The notes below the pieces were generated by a model. That model saw only the letters and a program-made list of their open reading frames with translations. It had not been told where the DNA came from and did not search any database. A stretch of 64,000 bases of DNA from assembly GCF_900169075.1 (NCBI RefSeq), contig NZ_LT827014.1:744001-808000 (forward strand), read 5' to 3'. Positions 12,749 through 21,370 of the stretch are shown piece by piece. Position numbers and translations under genes: made by a program. The stretch comes from Chryseobacterium phocaeense (GTDB lineage: Bacteria > Bacteroidota > Bacteroidia > Flavobacteriales > Weeksellaceae). Position 1 is the stretch's first letter, and each line of letters starts with the position of its first letter.

Positions 12749-15427
12749 TTAGAATCTGTAAGAAAGTGAAGCAGACCAAGTTCTTCCGAATCCGAAATAA
12801 ACGTTGTTGCTAACATCCAAACCTTTGTAGAAGTTGCTAGGGTTTGCATTATAGGCGTCTAGTTGCTGTTGAGCAGTCTGTCCACCTGGAACATCTTTGT
12901 AATCAGAAATCGTTTTCTTGTTTGAAGATCTTAAATCTGAAATGTACGTAGCATCAAATAAGTTATAAACATTGGCTGTCAGGATCAATTTCTGTCCGTT
13001 TCTCATATTAAATGTATAAGATGCTCCCACATCAGTCAGGTTATAAGAAGGTGCTTTTAGAGAACCTTTCTCAGCTCTTGCTGCAGGAATCTGTCCATTT
13101 TCTCCAATGATGAAACCACTGTTGATACTGAATGTTCCGTATAGGTTGTCATAATATCTCCATGTTCCGTAAATGTCAAGATTTTTAACTGGTTTTACAG
13201 TAGCTCCAATAGCAGCTGTTGTTTGTGCTGCATCAGATACTTTAAGACCATCCAGAGCTAATGTAACTTCGTTTCTTCCGTTTGATCCGGCAATAGGAGC
13301 TCCGTTTTCATCAACTAAAAGACCTGTGGGGTTGTTTTTGTATTTCCAGTTACCTATAGATAGCATTCCGTTGAATTCTAGGAAATCAAGAGGTTTGTAG
13401 AACATTTCCAGTTCCGCTCCCATATGCACCTGCTTTACTCCGTTTAAGCTAACAGTTGCTCTTTCCAGACCGTAAATAGTAAGGTTGGTAAGACGAACGA
13501 ATCTATCATCCCATGAAGTATAGTAAAGGTTAAGGTTTGCTCGTAGTTTAGAAGATCTGAAACCGTAACCGAATTCTGCAGAAGCAATTTTTTCATTCTG
13601 AAGATCCTTGTTGATCACCTGTTGGTTACCTGTCTGTCTACCGTCTGAAACTGAATAAGGGAAAACTGCAAAGAAGTTAGGCTGCTTAGAATAGTATCCG
13701 GCGTTCACAAATACATTGTGATTGTCATTGATATTATAGTTAACACCAGCTTTTGCGTTATACCCGAACAGATACTTCATTTTGGTTTTTGTGTTAACCT
13801 TTTCTCCTAACTGCTCAGTCACACCATCAATAATCCAGTTGTCAATTCTTGAAAACCCTTGCTCAGAAGCAGACCCCTGAATAAATGCAGAAAGGTTATC
13901 CTTAGAATACTCTAATTGTCCGAAAACACCACCCCAAAGAACTTCTCCGTTGTAGTTTCTGTATACAAGCTGGTCTTTATCTTTTATTGCTTTTACGAAT
14001 GGATTTGCAGAAGGCACCGGATCATAAACAAGATTTACATCCATATTTGGATTGTTCTTGTTGTCTTTTTCAATGAATTTGCTATTCCCCCAAAGATCTG
14101 TTAAAACTCCCGGGTGGTATCCGTAGTAGTATCTTCCGTCAAAACCGGCAGAGAAATTCCAGTTATCATTGATTTTATGTTGGAAATTGGAAAGTATTCC
14201 ATACCAGTCATGAGAGTTTACAGAAGCTCTTCTCACCAAACCGTTAGTTCTTTGTGCAACACCAGGTGTAGCATTTACCTTGTTGATAGGTGCAGCAGGA
14301 TTAGAAGGGTTCCATTGTACCGCTTGTCCCTGGTTCCAGGCAACAATGTCATCGAAACGGATTAAACCATCCTGAGTTTTTGGAAGACTGTTGATGCTTG
14401 TTCCGTTAATAGATCCGATAACTCCGGTCCCACCTCCACGTCCCCATGAAGCATAAACAACAGTTGATAATTTAGACTTCTCACTCATAGTCCAGTCCCA
14501 GTTAATGGATGCAACCGGCTTACTGTAGTAGTTTACAGATTGAGAATATTGTCTTCCGTTCATATATCCCCAGTTGGAATTGTATTTTCTGTTTGGTTCG
14601 TCACCGAAAACTTTATCCAGTTTACCATCACCCATATCTAAATACGTAGCAATAGTTCCGTTAAAGTTTTGGTTGTGCCATTGAGGAGCACCTGTAAATG
14701 TGAACTGGAAATCGTGTTTTTTATTTGGCTGATAACCTAAAGCAAAATAGTAGTTATATGCTTCAAAATCAGAACCGTCAATATAAGTTGCTCCGGCAGT
14801 TCTTGCCATTAAGAATGAAGTAGACCATCCTTTTGCTGATTTCCCTGTGTTATATGAGAATAAAGTTTTAAGATATCCATCATTACCAAGACCTAAAGTT
14901 ACATTTCCTTCTTTCTTTTTATCAGCAGCTCTTGTGATAACGTTAATGGTTCCTCCAATAGATGCAATTGCTAATTTAGAAGATCCTAAACCTCTCTGAA
15001 CCTGCATTGCAGAAGTAACATCGGATAAACCAAGCCAGTTTGACCAGTAAACTGTACCCCCTTCCATATCGTTTACGGGAACACCGTTGATCATTACTGC
15101 TGTGTTGTTTGTATCAAAACCACGAATATTGACACGCCCGTCCCCAAAACCACCACCACCTTTTGTGGCATAGATGGAAGGAGTAGAGTTTAAGATCTCA
15201 GGAAATTCCTGGTTTCCTAATCGTTGTACGATTTGTGCTTCCTTAATGGTTGAAACTGCTACCGGTGTTTTTCTATCTTTAGCAATATCAGCAACACCAG
15301 TGATTACAACTTGTTCAATGTCATTGGATTTAGCTTTCACTGTATCCTGAACTTCTTGAGCATAATAAACACTAGCTGTAGATAAAGTAATCACTGCAGA
15401 TAGCATCGATTTGTTGATTAATTTCAT
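12749..15427 (-). CDS. TonB-dependent outer-membrane receptor
   Basis: This 892-residue protein has a signal peptide (MKLINKSMLSAVITL... ending near YYAQ). The TonB-box/plug region follows: QVVITGVADIAKD, then VRIRG-like VNIRGFDTNN and INGVPVNDMEGG, with the plug closing GGTINVITR near residue 165. A large beta-barrel comes next, ending in aromatic GRTWSASLSYRF, the usual BamA recognition end. There is no N-terminal carboxypeptidase-like domain and no SusD partner beside it, so polysaccharide import is less likely than siderophore, cofactor or peptide import. Ligand is unknown. It lies directly upstream of the lanthipeptide cluster but is separated from it by a terminator. Confidence 0.93.
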   Translation of the reverse strand: MKLINKSMLSAVITLSTASVYYAQEVQDTVKAKSNDIEQVVITGVADIAKDRKTPVAVSTIKEAQIVQRLGNQEFPEILNSTPSIYATKGGGGFGDGRVNIRGFDTNNTAVMINGVPVNDMEGGTVYWSNWLGLSDVTSAMQVQRGLGSSKLAIASIGGTINVITRAADKKKEGNVTLGLGNDGYLKTLFSYNTGKSAKGWSTSFLMARTAGATYIDGSDFEAYNYYFALGYQPNKKHDFQFTFTGAPQWHNQNFNGTIATYLDMGDGKLDKVFGDEPNRKYNSNWGYMNGRQYSQSVNYYSKPVASINWDWTMSEKSKLSTVVYASWGRGGGTGVIGSINGTSINSLPKTQDGLIRFDDIVAWNQGQAVQWNPSNPAAPINKVNATPGVAQRTNGLVRRASVNSHDWYGILSNFQHKINDNWNFSAGFDGRYYYGYHPGVLTDLWGNSKFIEKDNKNNPNMDVNLVYDPVPSANPFVKAIKDKDQLVYRNYNGEVLWGGVFGQLEYSKDNLSAFIQGSASEQGFSRIDNWIIDGVTEQLGEKVNTKTKMKYLFGYNAKAGVNYNINDNHNVFVNAGYYSKQPNFFAVFPYSVSDGRQTGNQQVINKDLQNEKIASAEFGYGFRSSKLRANLNLYYTSWDDRFVRLTNLTIYGLERATVSLNGVKQVHMGAELEMFYKPLDFLEFNGMLSIGNWKYKNNPTGLLVDENGAPIAGSNGRNEVTLALDGLKVSDAAQTTAAIGATVKPVKNLDIYGTWRYYDNLYGTFSINSGFIIGENGQIPAARAEKGSLKAPSYNLTDVGASYTFNMRNGQKLILTANVYNLFDATYISDLRSSNKKTISDYKDVPGGQTAQQQLDAYNANPSNFYKGLDVSNNVYFGFGRTWSASLSYRF

Positions 15428-15636
15428 AATCGTGAGTAATAGTTAGATTTAATTTTCTGCAAAATTCGCGAAATAAAATTTAACTAATATTAACTCAATG
15501 TTAATTTTTATTCAATCTTAATAAGATTTAACTTACTGATTTTCAGTTATGTGAATAAAAAACGAATTTTCATATGAAGAAAATCATATTATTGAGTTTT
15601 TAACAAAAAGGGGTTGTTTTTATTAAAAATACAACG

Positions 15637-16497
15637 CTATTTCACGGCTTTGAGACTCAAATCGATATTTTCGGCGGAGTGGGTAAGGGCTCCTGCAGAG
15701 ATGTAGGTGACGCCCGTAGAGGCTATTTCTTTTAACATATCACGGGTAATTCCTCCTGATGCTTCAGACTCACAAGCACCATTAATGAGTTCAACTGCCT
15801 GTTTCATCATACCAACATTCATATTATCAAGCATGATTCTGTCTGCTTTTGCTTTAAGGGCTTCTTTAACTTCTTCAAGATTTCTGGTCTCTACCTCAAT
15901 CTTCAGTTTTTTCTTATTCTTTTTAACGTAGTCTTTGGCCATTTTTACGGCATTTGTAATACTTCCGTTATAATCAATGTGATTATCTTTAAGCATGATC
16001 ATGTCATACAGACCGTATCTGTGGTTGGTTCCGCCGCCTATAGCAACAGCCCATTTTTCGCATACCCTGAAGTTAGGAGTGGTTTTTCTGGTGTCCAGAA
16101 GTTTTGTTTTGCTTCCCACCAGGCGGGAGTCCCAGTCGTGGGTGAGGGTAGCAATACCGCTCATCCTCTGCATACAGTTCAGGATAAGTCTTTCTGTTGA
16201 AAGAATAGATCTTGCGCTTCCGGTAACAATTAAAGCTATATCTCCAACTTTCGCGGCAGATCCGTCTTTGATAAAAACTTCAACTTTCAGATCTTTATCA
16301 AAAGTTTTAAAAATGATTTCCGCGAGTTCAACACCGGCTAAAATGCAGTCCTGCTTTACGAGAAGTTTAGCACTCTGCTTCAGATCAGCCGGAATGGTGG
16401 AAAGGGTAGATTGATCACCATCCTGAATGTCTTCTTCCAGGGCGTTTTTGATGAATGTTTTTAATACTTTATCGGTAACGTAGCTTGGTCTTTTCAT
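15637..16497 (-). CDS. nadC: Nicotinate-nucleotide pyrophosphorylase (quinolinate phosphoribosyltransferase)
   Basis: This 286-residue enzyme makes nicotinate mononucleotide from quinolinate and PRPP with loss of CO2, in de novo NAD synthesis. Recognised motifs are LVKQDCILAGVELAE (about residues 47-61), LNCMQRMSGIATLT (about 105-118), LDTRKTTPNFR (about 132-142), GGGTNHRYGLYDMIMLKDNH (about 153-172) and IMLDNM near residue 219. The start at 16497 is 12 bp after the nadB stop, so the two are co-transcribed. Confidence 0.96.
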   Translation of the reverse strand: MKRPSYVTDKVLKTFIKNALEEDIQDGDQSTLSTIPADLKQSAKLLVKQDCILAGVELAEIIFKTFDKDLKVEVFIKDGSAAKVGDIALIVTGSARSILSTERLILNCMQRMSGIATLTHDWDSRLVGSKTKLLDTRKTTPNFRVCEKWAVAIGGGTNHRYGLYDMIMLKDNHIDYNGSITNAVKMAKDYVKKNKKKLKIEVETRNLEEVKEALKAKADRIMLDNMNVGMMKQAVELINGACESEASGGITRDMLKEIASTGVTYISAGALTHSAENIDLSLKAVK

Positions 16498-16509
16498 GAG
16501 TAAGTGCTT

Positions 16510-18081
16510 TTAGACTAGATCTTTATTATAAAATGCTCCTTTATTTTCCGTCATTTCCATAGACTGGGTAATGATAAGGTGGGCAACGGTTGTTAAATTT
16601 CTCAGTTCAGACAGCTGAGGTGACAGAATGGAATAGTGATAAATTTCGTCCACTGCCGCTGCAATTTCCTGATGCTTCTGAAGAGCCATATTCAGACGTC
16701 TGTTGCTCCTCACGATACCTACCAGATCACTCATCATCTCCTGAAGCTGTTTTCTGAGGTAACTCACGATCACCATTTCATCCATGATCTTCATGCCTTC
16801 TTCATTCCATTCCGGAACGGCTTTCAGGTCATCGAAATTAAAATTATTTTCATTGAGAAGAGCGACGGTTTTTATAGCTGCATTATGTCCGAAAACCAGG
16901 CCTTCCAGCAGAGAGTTGGAAGCAAGCCTGTTGGCTCCGTGTAATCCTGAATTGGTGCATTCTCCCACGGCAAAAAGATTGCGTATGGAAGACTGGCCGT
17001 CCCGGTCTACTTCTATGCCGCCCATCAGGTAATGGCAGGCCGGTACTATTGGAATCAGCTGGGTGAAAGGATCAATTCCTTCCTCTTTACATTTCTTATA
17101 GATATTGGGAAAGTGTTCAAGAAATTTTTCCTGGTTCATATCGCGGCAGTCGAGACCGGCATATTCGTCACCGGAAATTTTCATTTCGTTATCAATGGCG
17201 CGTGCGACAATATCCCTTGACGCTAATTCTTCGCGCTCATCATATTTATGCATGAACTTTTCACCTTTCTTTGTCCTTAATTTCGCGCCATCACCCCGTA
17301 CAGCCTCAGATATAAGGAAAAGCATTCCGTTGATCTTGCTGTACAGCGCCGTAGGGTGAAACTGGTAGTACTGCATATTGGATACTTTGCCTTTTGCCCG
17401 TGCTACAAAAGCAATTCCGTCTCCGGTAGCAATGGTAGGATTCGTTGTGTTTTTGTAAACATGTCCCGCACCACCAGTGGCTGCCAAAGTTATTTTGGAA
17501 GTGATTTTTTTTATGGTCTTTGATTTTTCATCCAGAATGTAAGCGCCGTAGCAGTTGATATCGCCTTCGCTTACTTCTTTTCCCGGAACATGATGCTGGG
17601 TGATGATGTCAATGACGTAATGATGATCAAGGATCTCAATGTTGGGGCTGTTATTGGCGGTTTCCAGAAGCGCTCTCTCAATCTCGAAACCTGTAATATC
17701 TTTGTGATGTACAATTCTGTTTTCAGTGTGTCCGCCTTCTCTTCCCAGGGCAAATTCACCGTTTTTCATATCGAAGTTGGCTCCCCATTCCACAATTTCA
17801 TTAAATCTCGTCGGGGCTTCCCTTACCACCATTTCTACTACGTCACGTTTGTTTTCTCCGTCTCCGGCACGCATGGTGTCTTCTATATGCTTTTCGAAAT
17901 TATCGTTTTTAAAATCGGTAACCACGGCCAGTCCGCCCTGTGCGTATTTGGTGTTGCTTTCGTCTTCGTCAGATTTTGTTACAATGATGATCCTGGCATC
18001 AGGAAGCTGTTCAGAAACTTTAATGGCATAGGAGAGTCCCGAAATGCCGGAACCAATTACTAATACATCCGCTTTTATCAT
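16510..18081 (-). CDS. nadB: L-aspartate oxidase
   Basis: This 523-residue flavoprotein oxidises L-aspartate to iminoaspartate, the first step of bacterial NAD synthesis. It has the FAD Rossmann motif VIGSGISGLSYA (about residues 6-17), TKYAQGGLAVV (about 44-54), the active-site region REGGHTENRIVHHKD (about 116-130), and the second FAD motif NLFAVGECTNSGLHGANRLA (about 370-389) with SNSLLEGLVFG after it. Length is normal. The partner nadC is immediately downstream; nadA is not in this window. Confidence 0.97.
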   Translation of the reverse strand: MIKADVLVIGSGISGLSYAIKVSEQLPDARIIIVTKSDEDESNTKYAQGGLAVVTDFKNDNFEKHIEDTMRAGDGENKRDVVEMVVREAPTRFNEIVEWGANFDMKNGEFALGREGGHTENRIVHHKDITGFEIERALLETANNSPNIEILDHHYVIDIITQHHVPGKEVSEGDINCYGAYILDEKSKTIKKITSKITLAATGGAGHVYKNTTNPTIATGDGIAFVARAKGKVSNMQYYQFHPTALYSKINGMLFLISEAVRGDGAKLRTKKGEKFMHKYDEREELASRDIVARAIDNEMKISGDEYAGLDCRDMNQEKFLEHFPNIYKKCKEEGIDPFTQLIPIVPACHYLMGGIEVDRDGQSSIRNLFAVGECTNSGLHGANRLASNSLLEGLVFGHNAAIKTVALLNENNFNFDDLKAVPEWNEEGMKIMDEMVIVSYLRKQLQEMMSDLVGIVRSNRRLNMALQKHQEIAAAVDEIYHYSILSPQLSELRNLTTVAHLIITQSMEMTENKGAFYNKDLV

Positions 18082-18112
18082 AGGCTTGGTTTAGGTACGA
18101 CCGTTTAAATAA

Positions 18113-18739
18113 TTAAATAAATTTAAACAATTTTTCGTTTGGTTTTCTTACTTTTTTCATGTGTTGAAAAGCATCTTCTTCGGAACGGTAGCCCAAAGCC
18201 AGTGTTACCGTTACTTTTTCCGTATCAGGATTGATGCCGAGGATTTCTTCGATGAGGTCCTGCCGGAAGCCTTCCATAGGGCATGAATCTATATTTTCAA
18301 TAGCTGCAGCGTACATCAGGTTGGCAAGGACGATGTAGGATTGTTTTTCTGCCCAGTTGAAAATTTCCTCCTGTGTTTTTTGGGTGATATGCTGATTAAT
18401 GCTTTTTCTGAAAAGTTCCAGGTTTTCAATGGGTGTTTTCCTTACCTCGGAAATGTGATTAAAATAGCCGTGAATATAATTTTCCTCGATCGATTTCTTT
18501 GAAATAATCACAATAAGATGTGAACAGGTGGAAATCTGGGACGGATTATAGAAAGCCGGAATTAACTTCTGCTTCATTGCCTCACTTTCCACCACAAGAA
18601 TTTTGTACGGTTGCAGCCCAAGCGAACTGGCAGCCAGCTTTCCCGACTCAAGGATGTTGTGCAGGATGTCCTGAGGAATAATCCCGTGATTAAATTTTTT
18701 CACAGAATATCTTCTGCTTAAAGCTTCCAAATAATTCAT
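18113..18739 (-). CDS. Nitroreductase-family NAD(P)H-dependent oxidoreductase
   Basis: This 208-residue protein starts with RRYSVKKFNHG (about residues 9-19), the usual FMN-binding entry of nitroreductases, followed by LAASSLGLQPYKILVV (about 35-50). It ends with the family region GYRSEEDAFQHMKKVRKP. These enzymes are FMN dimers reducing quinones, nitroaromatics or enals with NAD(P)H. The central segment with SCPMEGFRQDLI (about residues 151-162) matches NfsB-like proteins. Substrate is unknown. It lies 31 bp upstream of the nadB start on the same strand and may be co-transcribed with nadBC. Confidence 0.85.
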   Translation of the reverse strand: MNYLEALSRRYSVKKFNHGIIPQDILHNILESGKLAASSLGLQPYKILVVESEAMKQKLIPAFYNPSQISTCSHLIVIISKKSIEENYIHGYFNHISEVRKTPIENLELFRKSINQHITQKTQEEIFNWAEKQSYIVLANLMYAAAIENIDSCPMEGFRQDLIEEILGINPDTEKVTVTLALGYRSEEDAFQHMKKVRKPNEKLFKFI

Positions 18740-18815
18740 AACACAAATTTAAGAATTGAATGCGAATAAAGTGCCTTATTGATAAAATATATCCTTTAAG
18801 GTAAAAAACAAAAAA

Positions 18816-18841
18816 GGATCACTCCAGATATGGAGTGATCC
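18816..18841 (-). terminator. Terminator of T9SS type-B adhesin 1
   Basis: An 11-bp perfect stem (GGATCACTCCA / TGGAGTGATCC) with a GATA-type 4-base loop is followed on the minus strand by TTTTTTG. It lies 29 bp after the stop at 18871. Confidence 0.88.
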
Positions 18842-18870
18842 CGGTATTAAAAAAAATAATCAGTTTAAAT

Positions 18871-21132
18871 TTATTCCCTGTTCTTTACCATGATCCAGCC
18901 TGAGAATTTAATAGGGGTATTCTTGCTGTTGTTCTCATTCCATGTGATAGAGTACCAGTAGTTTCCGGTAGGAACTTTCTTGCTTCCGTTGGTCGTACCG
19001 TCCCAGACATATCTGTTGGATTTGTCCGCCTGGAAAAGTTTGTATCCATACCGGTCGAAGATTCCGATTTCCAGATTCTTTTTATTGGAAAGTGCAGAAT
19101 AATCAATCGCATCATTTACGCCGTCCCCGTTCGGAGTGATCACGTTGATCAGATTAGGAACCGTGATGCTGATCTCGATAGGTTCACAATCATAGCTGTC
19201 TTTTACATAAATTTTAGTTTCACCTCTGGCTACACCGGTAAATATGTTGGAATCCTGCCATTGTATATTATCCATTGAATACTGGTAAGGTGGAGTTCCT
19301 CCGTTTACAAAAACGCTTACCGTACTTCCTGAAATGTCAATGCTGGTCACCACCGGCTGCTCTGAAGCATATACTTTTACATGCTGAGTGGCGATACAGT
19401 CTCCGGTTTTCAGTTTTACCCAATATGTTCCTACGCCAACATTATTGATAGCCTGTGTAGTTGCTCCCGTGCTCCATTCATAGCCATTGAAACCAGGTCC
19501 GGCATCGAGGGTGGTTTTGTCTTCAATACAGATGATTTTGTCCTGTAATACGCTGGATAATACAGGTGCCATTACAGTAAGGGTTACTTTTGCAATTGAG
19601 TAACATCCCTGTGCATTGAACACTTTAACATATACTACACCGGTCGGAGCATCATAGGTTAAGAAATTGGTAATTTCATTGGTAGCGTTTACAGCATCTG
19701 CCAGAGATTTGTAATATTTTTTAGTAGCTCCCAGTACGGTGGTTACAGCTGCATTGCTCAGGTTAAATGTTCCTAGTGAAGGATTGTCCTCATGGAAACA
19801 GGATCTTAAAGAAGCATCAGTGACAACCACAACCGGATGGATATTCAGGGTAACTTTGGCTACGCTTACACATCCCTGAGGCGTGATTACTTCTGCAAAT
19901 AATACAGCTGCTCCGGAAGCATAGGCTGTAGGATTCATAATCTGGTTTACTCCGGCAGTAAGATCCGCCATTGTATTGAAGAACTTATAGGTACAACCCG
20001 CCACTGTTGTTAATGCTGCGGTGGTAAGATCAAATGTTGCCGTGCCGGCATTATTGTTATTACATCCGGTAAGTGTAGCGTCCGTTGCTGCGAATGGTGT
20101 AGGGTTCAGCTGTATGACCCCGTCTCCGTTGTCACAGAGCGTAGAGCTTGGGTCTTTGATCACCACCTTAATGGTTGTAGCGCCGGTATATACAAAGCTC
20201 GAAGGATTTGCAATAGGAGTTGAGCTTCCCAGTACATAATAGGTGAATAAATAGTTGGCAGGTGTATTAACAAACTGGTTGTTGAAAGACGTCAGATCCA
20301 CAGTTCCATTTCCAGTTGCAGGATTGGTACAAACAAATGGAGTAACGGTAGCATTCAGGATAGGAACCTTATCCACAAAAACTTTCACATTCTTGATGGA
20401 GTGTCTTGCACTGGCGCCTCCTGTTGCTGCTGAGAAACCAAAATATCCCTGAGACATTCCGGCAGCTGCCCCTGATGGAGCAAACGACTGGTCTGCAATC
20501 AGAACTCCGTCTATTTTTATTTTGATGATCCAGTTGGTTGGGTTCGTAAGATCAGTTTCCCCGTTTACTTCCACGTGTCTGAAATTAGGCCCTACGAAAG
20601 GCTGTGTAGGGTTGAGGTCAGGTGAGTGGAATGTGCTTCCGGGCGTGTTATTGTATTCAATATTGTTTCCGGCCGTGTCATTGGTTCCGTACAGTACATG
20701 TACTTTACTCATCTGGCCTTCAGTGGTATTGTTGAAAATGTCGAATCCTACCATCAATCCTGAAGCGTTTCCGGGAATTCCAAGGCCGCCTCCGGAAACA
20801 AATCCTGTAGGAGGGTTGGCCAGATACCAGAATGTAAAACCATCTCCTCTTCCGAATTGTGTGGTTCCGTTGCCGTCTATTCTAAAATCAAATTCTACTT
20901 TCCATTTGTCGCAATAGCTTAGTGTAATGGGTGTAGCCAGCTTTATCGCTCCGTACAAACTGGTATTGTCTGTGGTAAGACGAATGAAGTCATTGTCTAC
21001 GGCAGCGTTGGAAACAAGATCCCAACCGGCGGTGTTAACAGGATTTCCCGTGAGCTGATAGGTCTGGGAAAACAGCTGTCCTGAAAAGCCAAATAAAAGA
21101 ATTAAATAATAAATGAGTAGTTTTTTTTTCAT
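18871..21132 (-). CDS. T9SS type-B secreted adhesin-like protein 1 (lectin head, tail X)
   Basis: This 753-residue protein has a signal peptide ending near GQLFSQ. An L-type-lectin-like beta-sandwich covers about residues 24-255 (CDKWKVEFDFRIDGNGTTQ, GDGFTFWYLANPPTG). Then come three or four repeats of the form TFDLTTAA...YKFF...GC-S-AKVTL (about 265-520), a segment with AGPGFNGYEWSTGATTQ, and a C-terminal type-B sorting domain opening VITPNGDGVNDAIDYSAL and ending KFSGWIMVKNRE. Type-B domains direct export by the type IX system to the cell surface or medium. It has its own terminator. The tail matches adhesin 4, the head matches adhesin 2. Confidence 0.88.
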   Translation of the reverse strand: MKKKLLIYYLILLFGFSGQLFSQTYQLTGNPVNTAGWDLVSNAAVDNDFIRLTTDNTSLYGAIKLATPITLSYCDKWKVEFDFRIDGNGTTQFGRGDGFTFWYLANPPTGFVSGGGLGIPGNASGLMVGFDIFNNTTEGQMSKVHVLYGTNDTAGNNIEYNNTPGSTFHSPDLNPTQPFVGPNFRHVEVNGETDLTNPTNWIIKIKIDGVLIADQSFAPSGAAAGMSQGYFGFSAATGGASARHSIKNVKVFVDKVPILNATVTPFVCTNPATGNGTVDLTSFNNQFVNTPANYLFTYYVLGSSTPIANPSSFVYTGATTIKVVIKDPSSTLCDNGDGVIQLNPTPFAATDATLTGCNNNNAGTATFDLTTAALTTVAGCTYKFFNTMADLTAGVNQIMNPTAYASGAAVLFAEVITPQGCVSVAKVTLNIHPVVVVTDASLRSCFHEDNPSLGTFNLSNAAVTTVLGATKKYYKSLADAVNATNEITNFLTYDAPTGVVYVKVFNAQGCYSIAKVTLTVMAPVLSSVLQDKIICIEDKTTLDAGPGFNGYEWSTGATTQAINNVGVGTYWVKLKTGDCIATQHVKVYASEQPVVTSIDISGSTVSVFVNGGTPPYQYSMDNIQWQDSNIFTGVARGETKIYVKDSYDCEPIEISITVPNLINVITPNGDGVNDAIDYSALSNKKNLEIGIFDRYGYKLFQADKSNRYVWDGTTNGSKKVPTGNYWYSITWNENNSKNTPIKFSGWIMVKNRE

Positions 21133-21334
21133 GAATGAATGGGTTTGAGGTTATTGATATAAATTTATTTATTTTGCGTCAGGGGATATAATGAATAATT
21201 GTCAATTGTTTGGTTTAAATTGTCAATTTGTAGTTTATTTTTAATGATTGCTGCTGATTGTTGAAATGTGACTGGTTTTTTCTTACGTAGAATAAAAAAA
21301 TAAACCATTTTTATTTTTTAAATTGATATTATTA

Positions 21335-21362
21335 AAAAACACTCCGCTTTTGGAGTGTTTTT
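21335..21362 (-). terminator. Terminator of T9SS type-B adhesin 2
   Basis: An 11-bp stem (AAAAACACTCC / GGAGTGTTTTT) with a 6-base loop ends in Ts and lies directly after the stop at 21371. Confidence 0.85.
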
Positions 21363-21370
21363 TAATGAGA

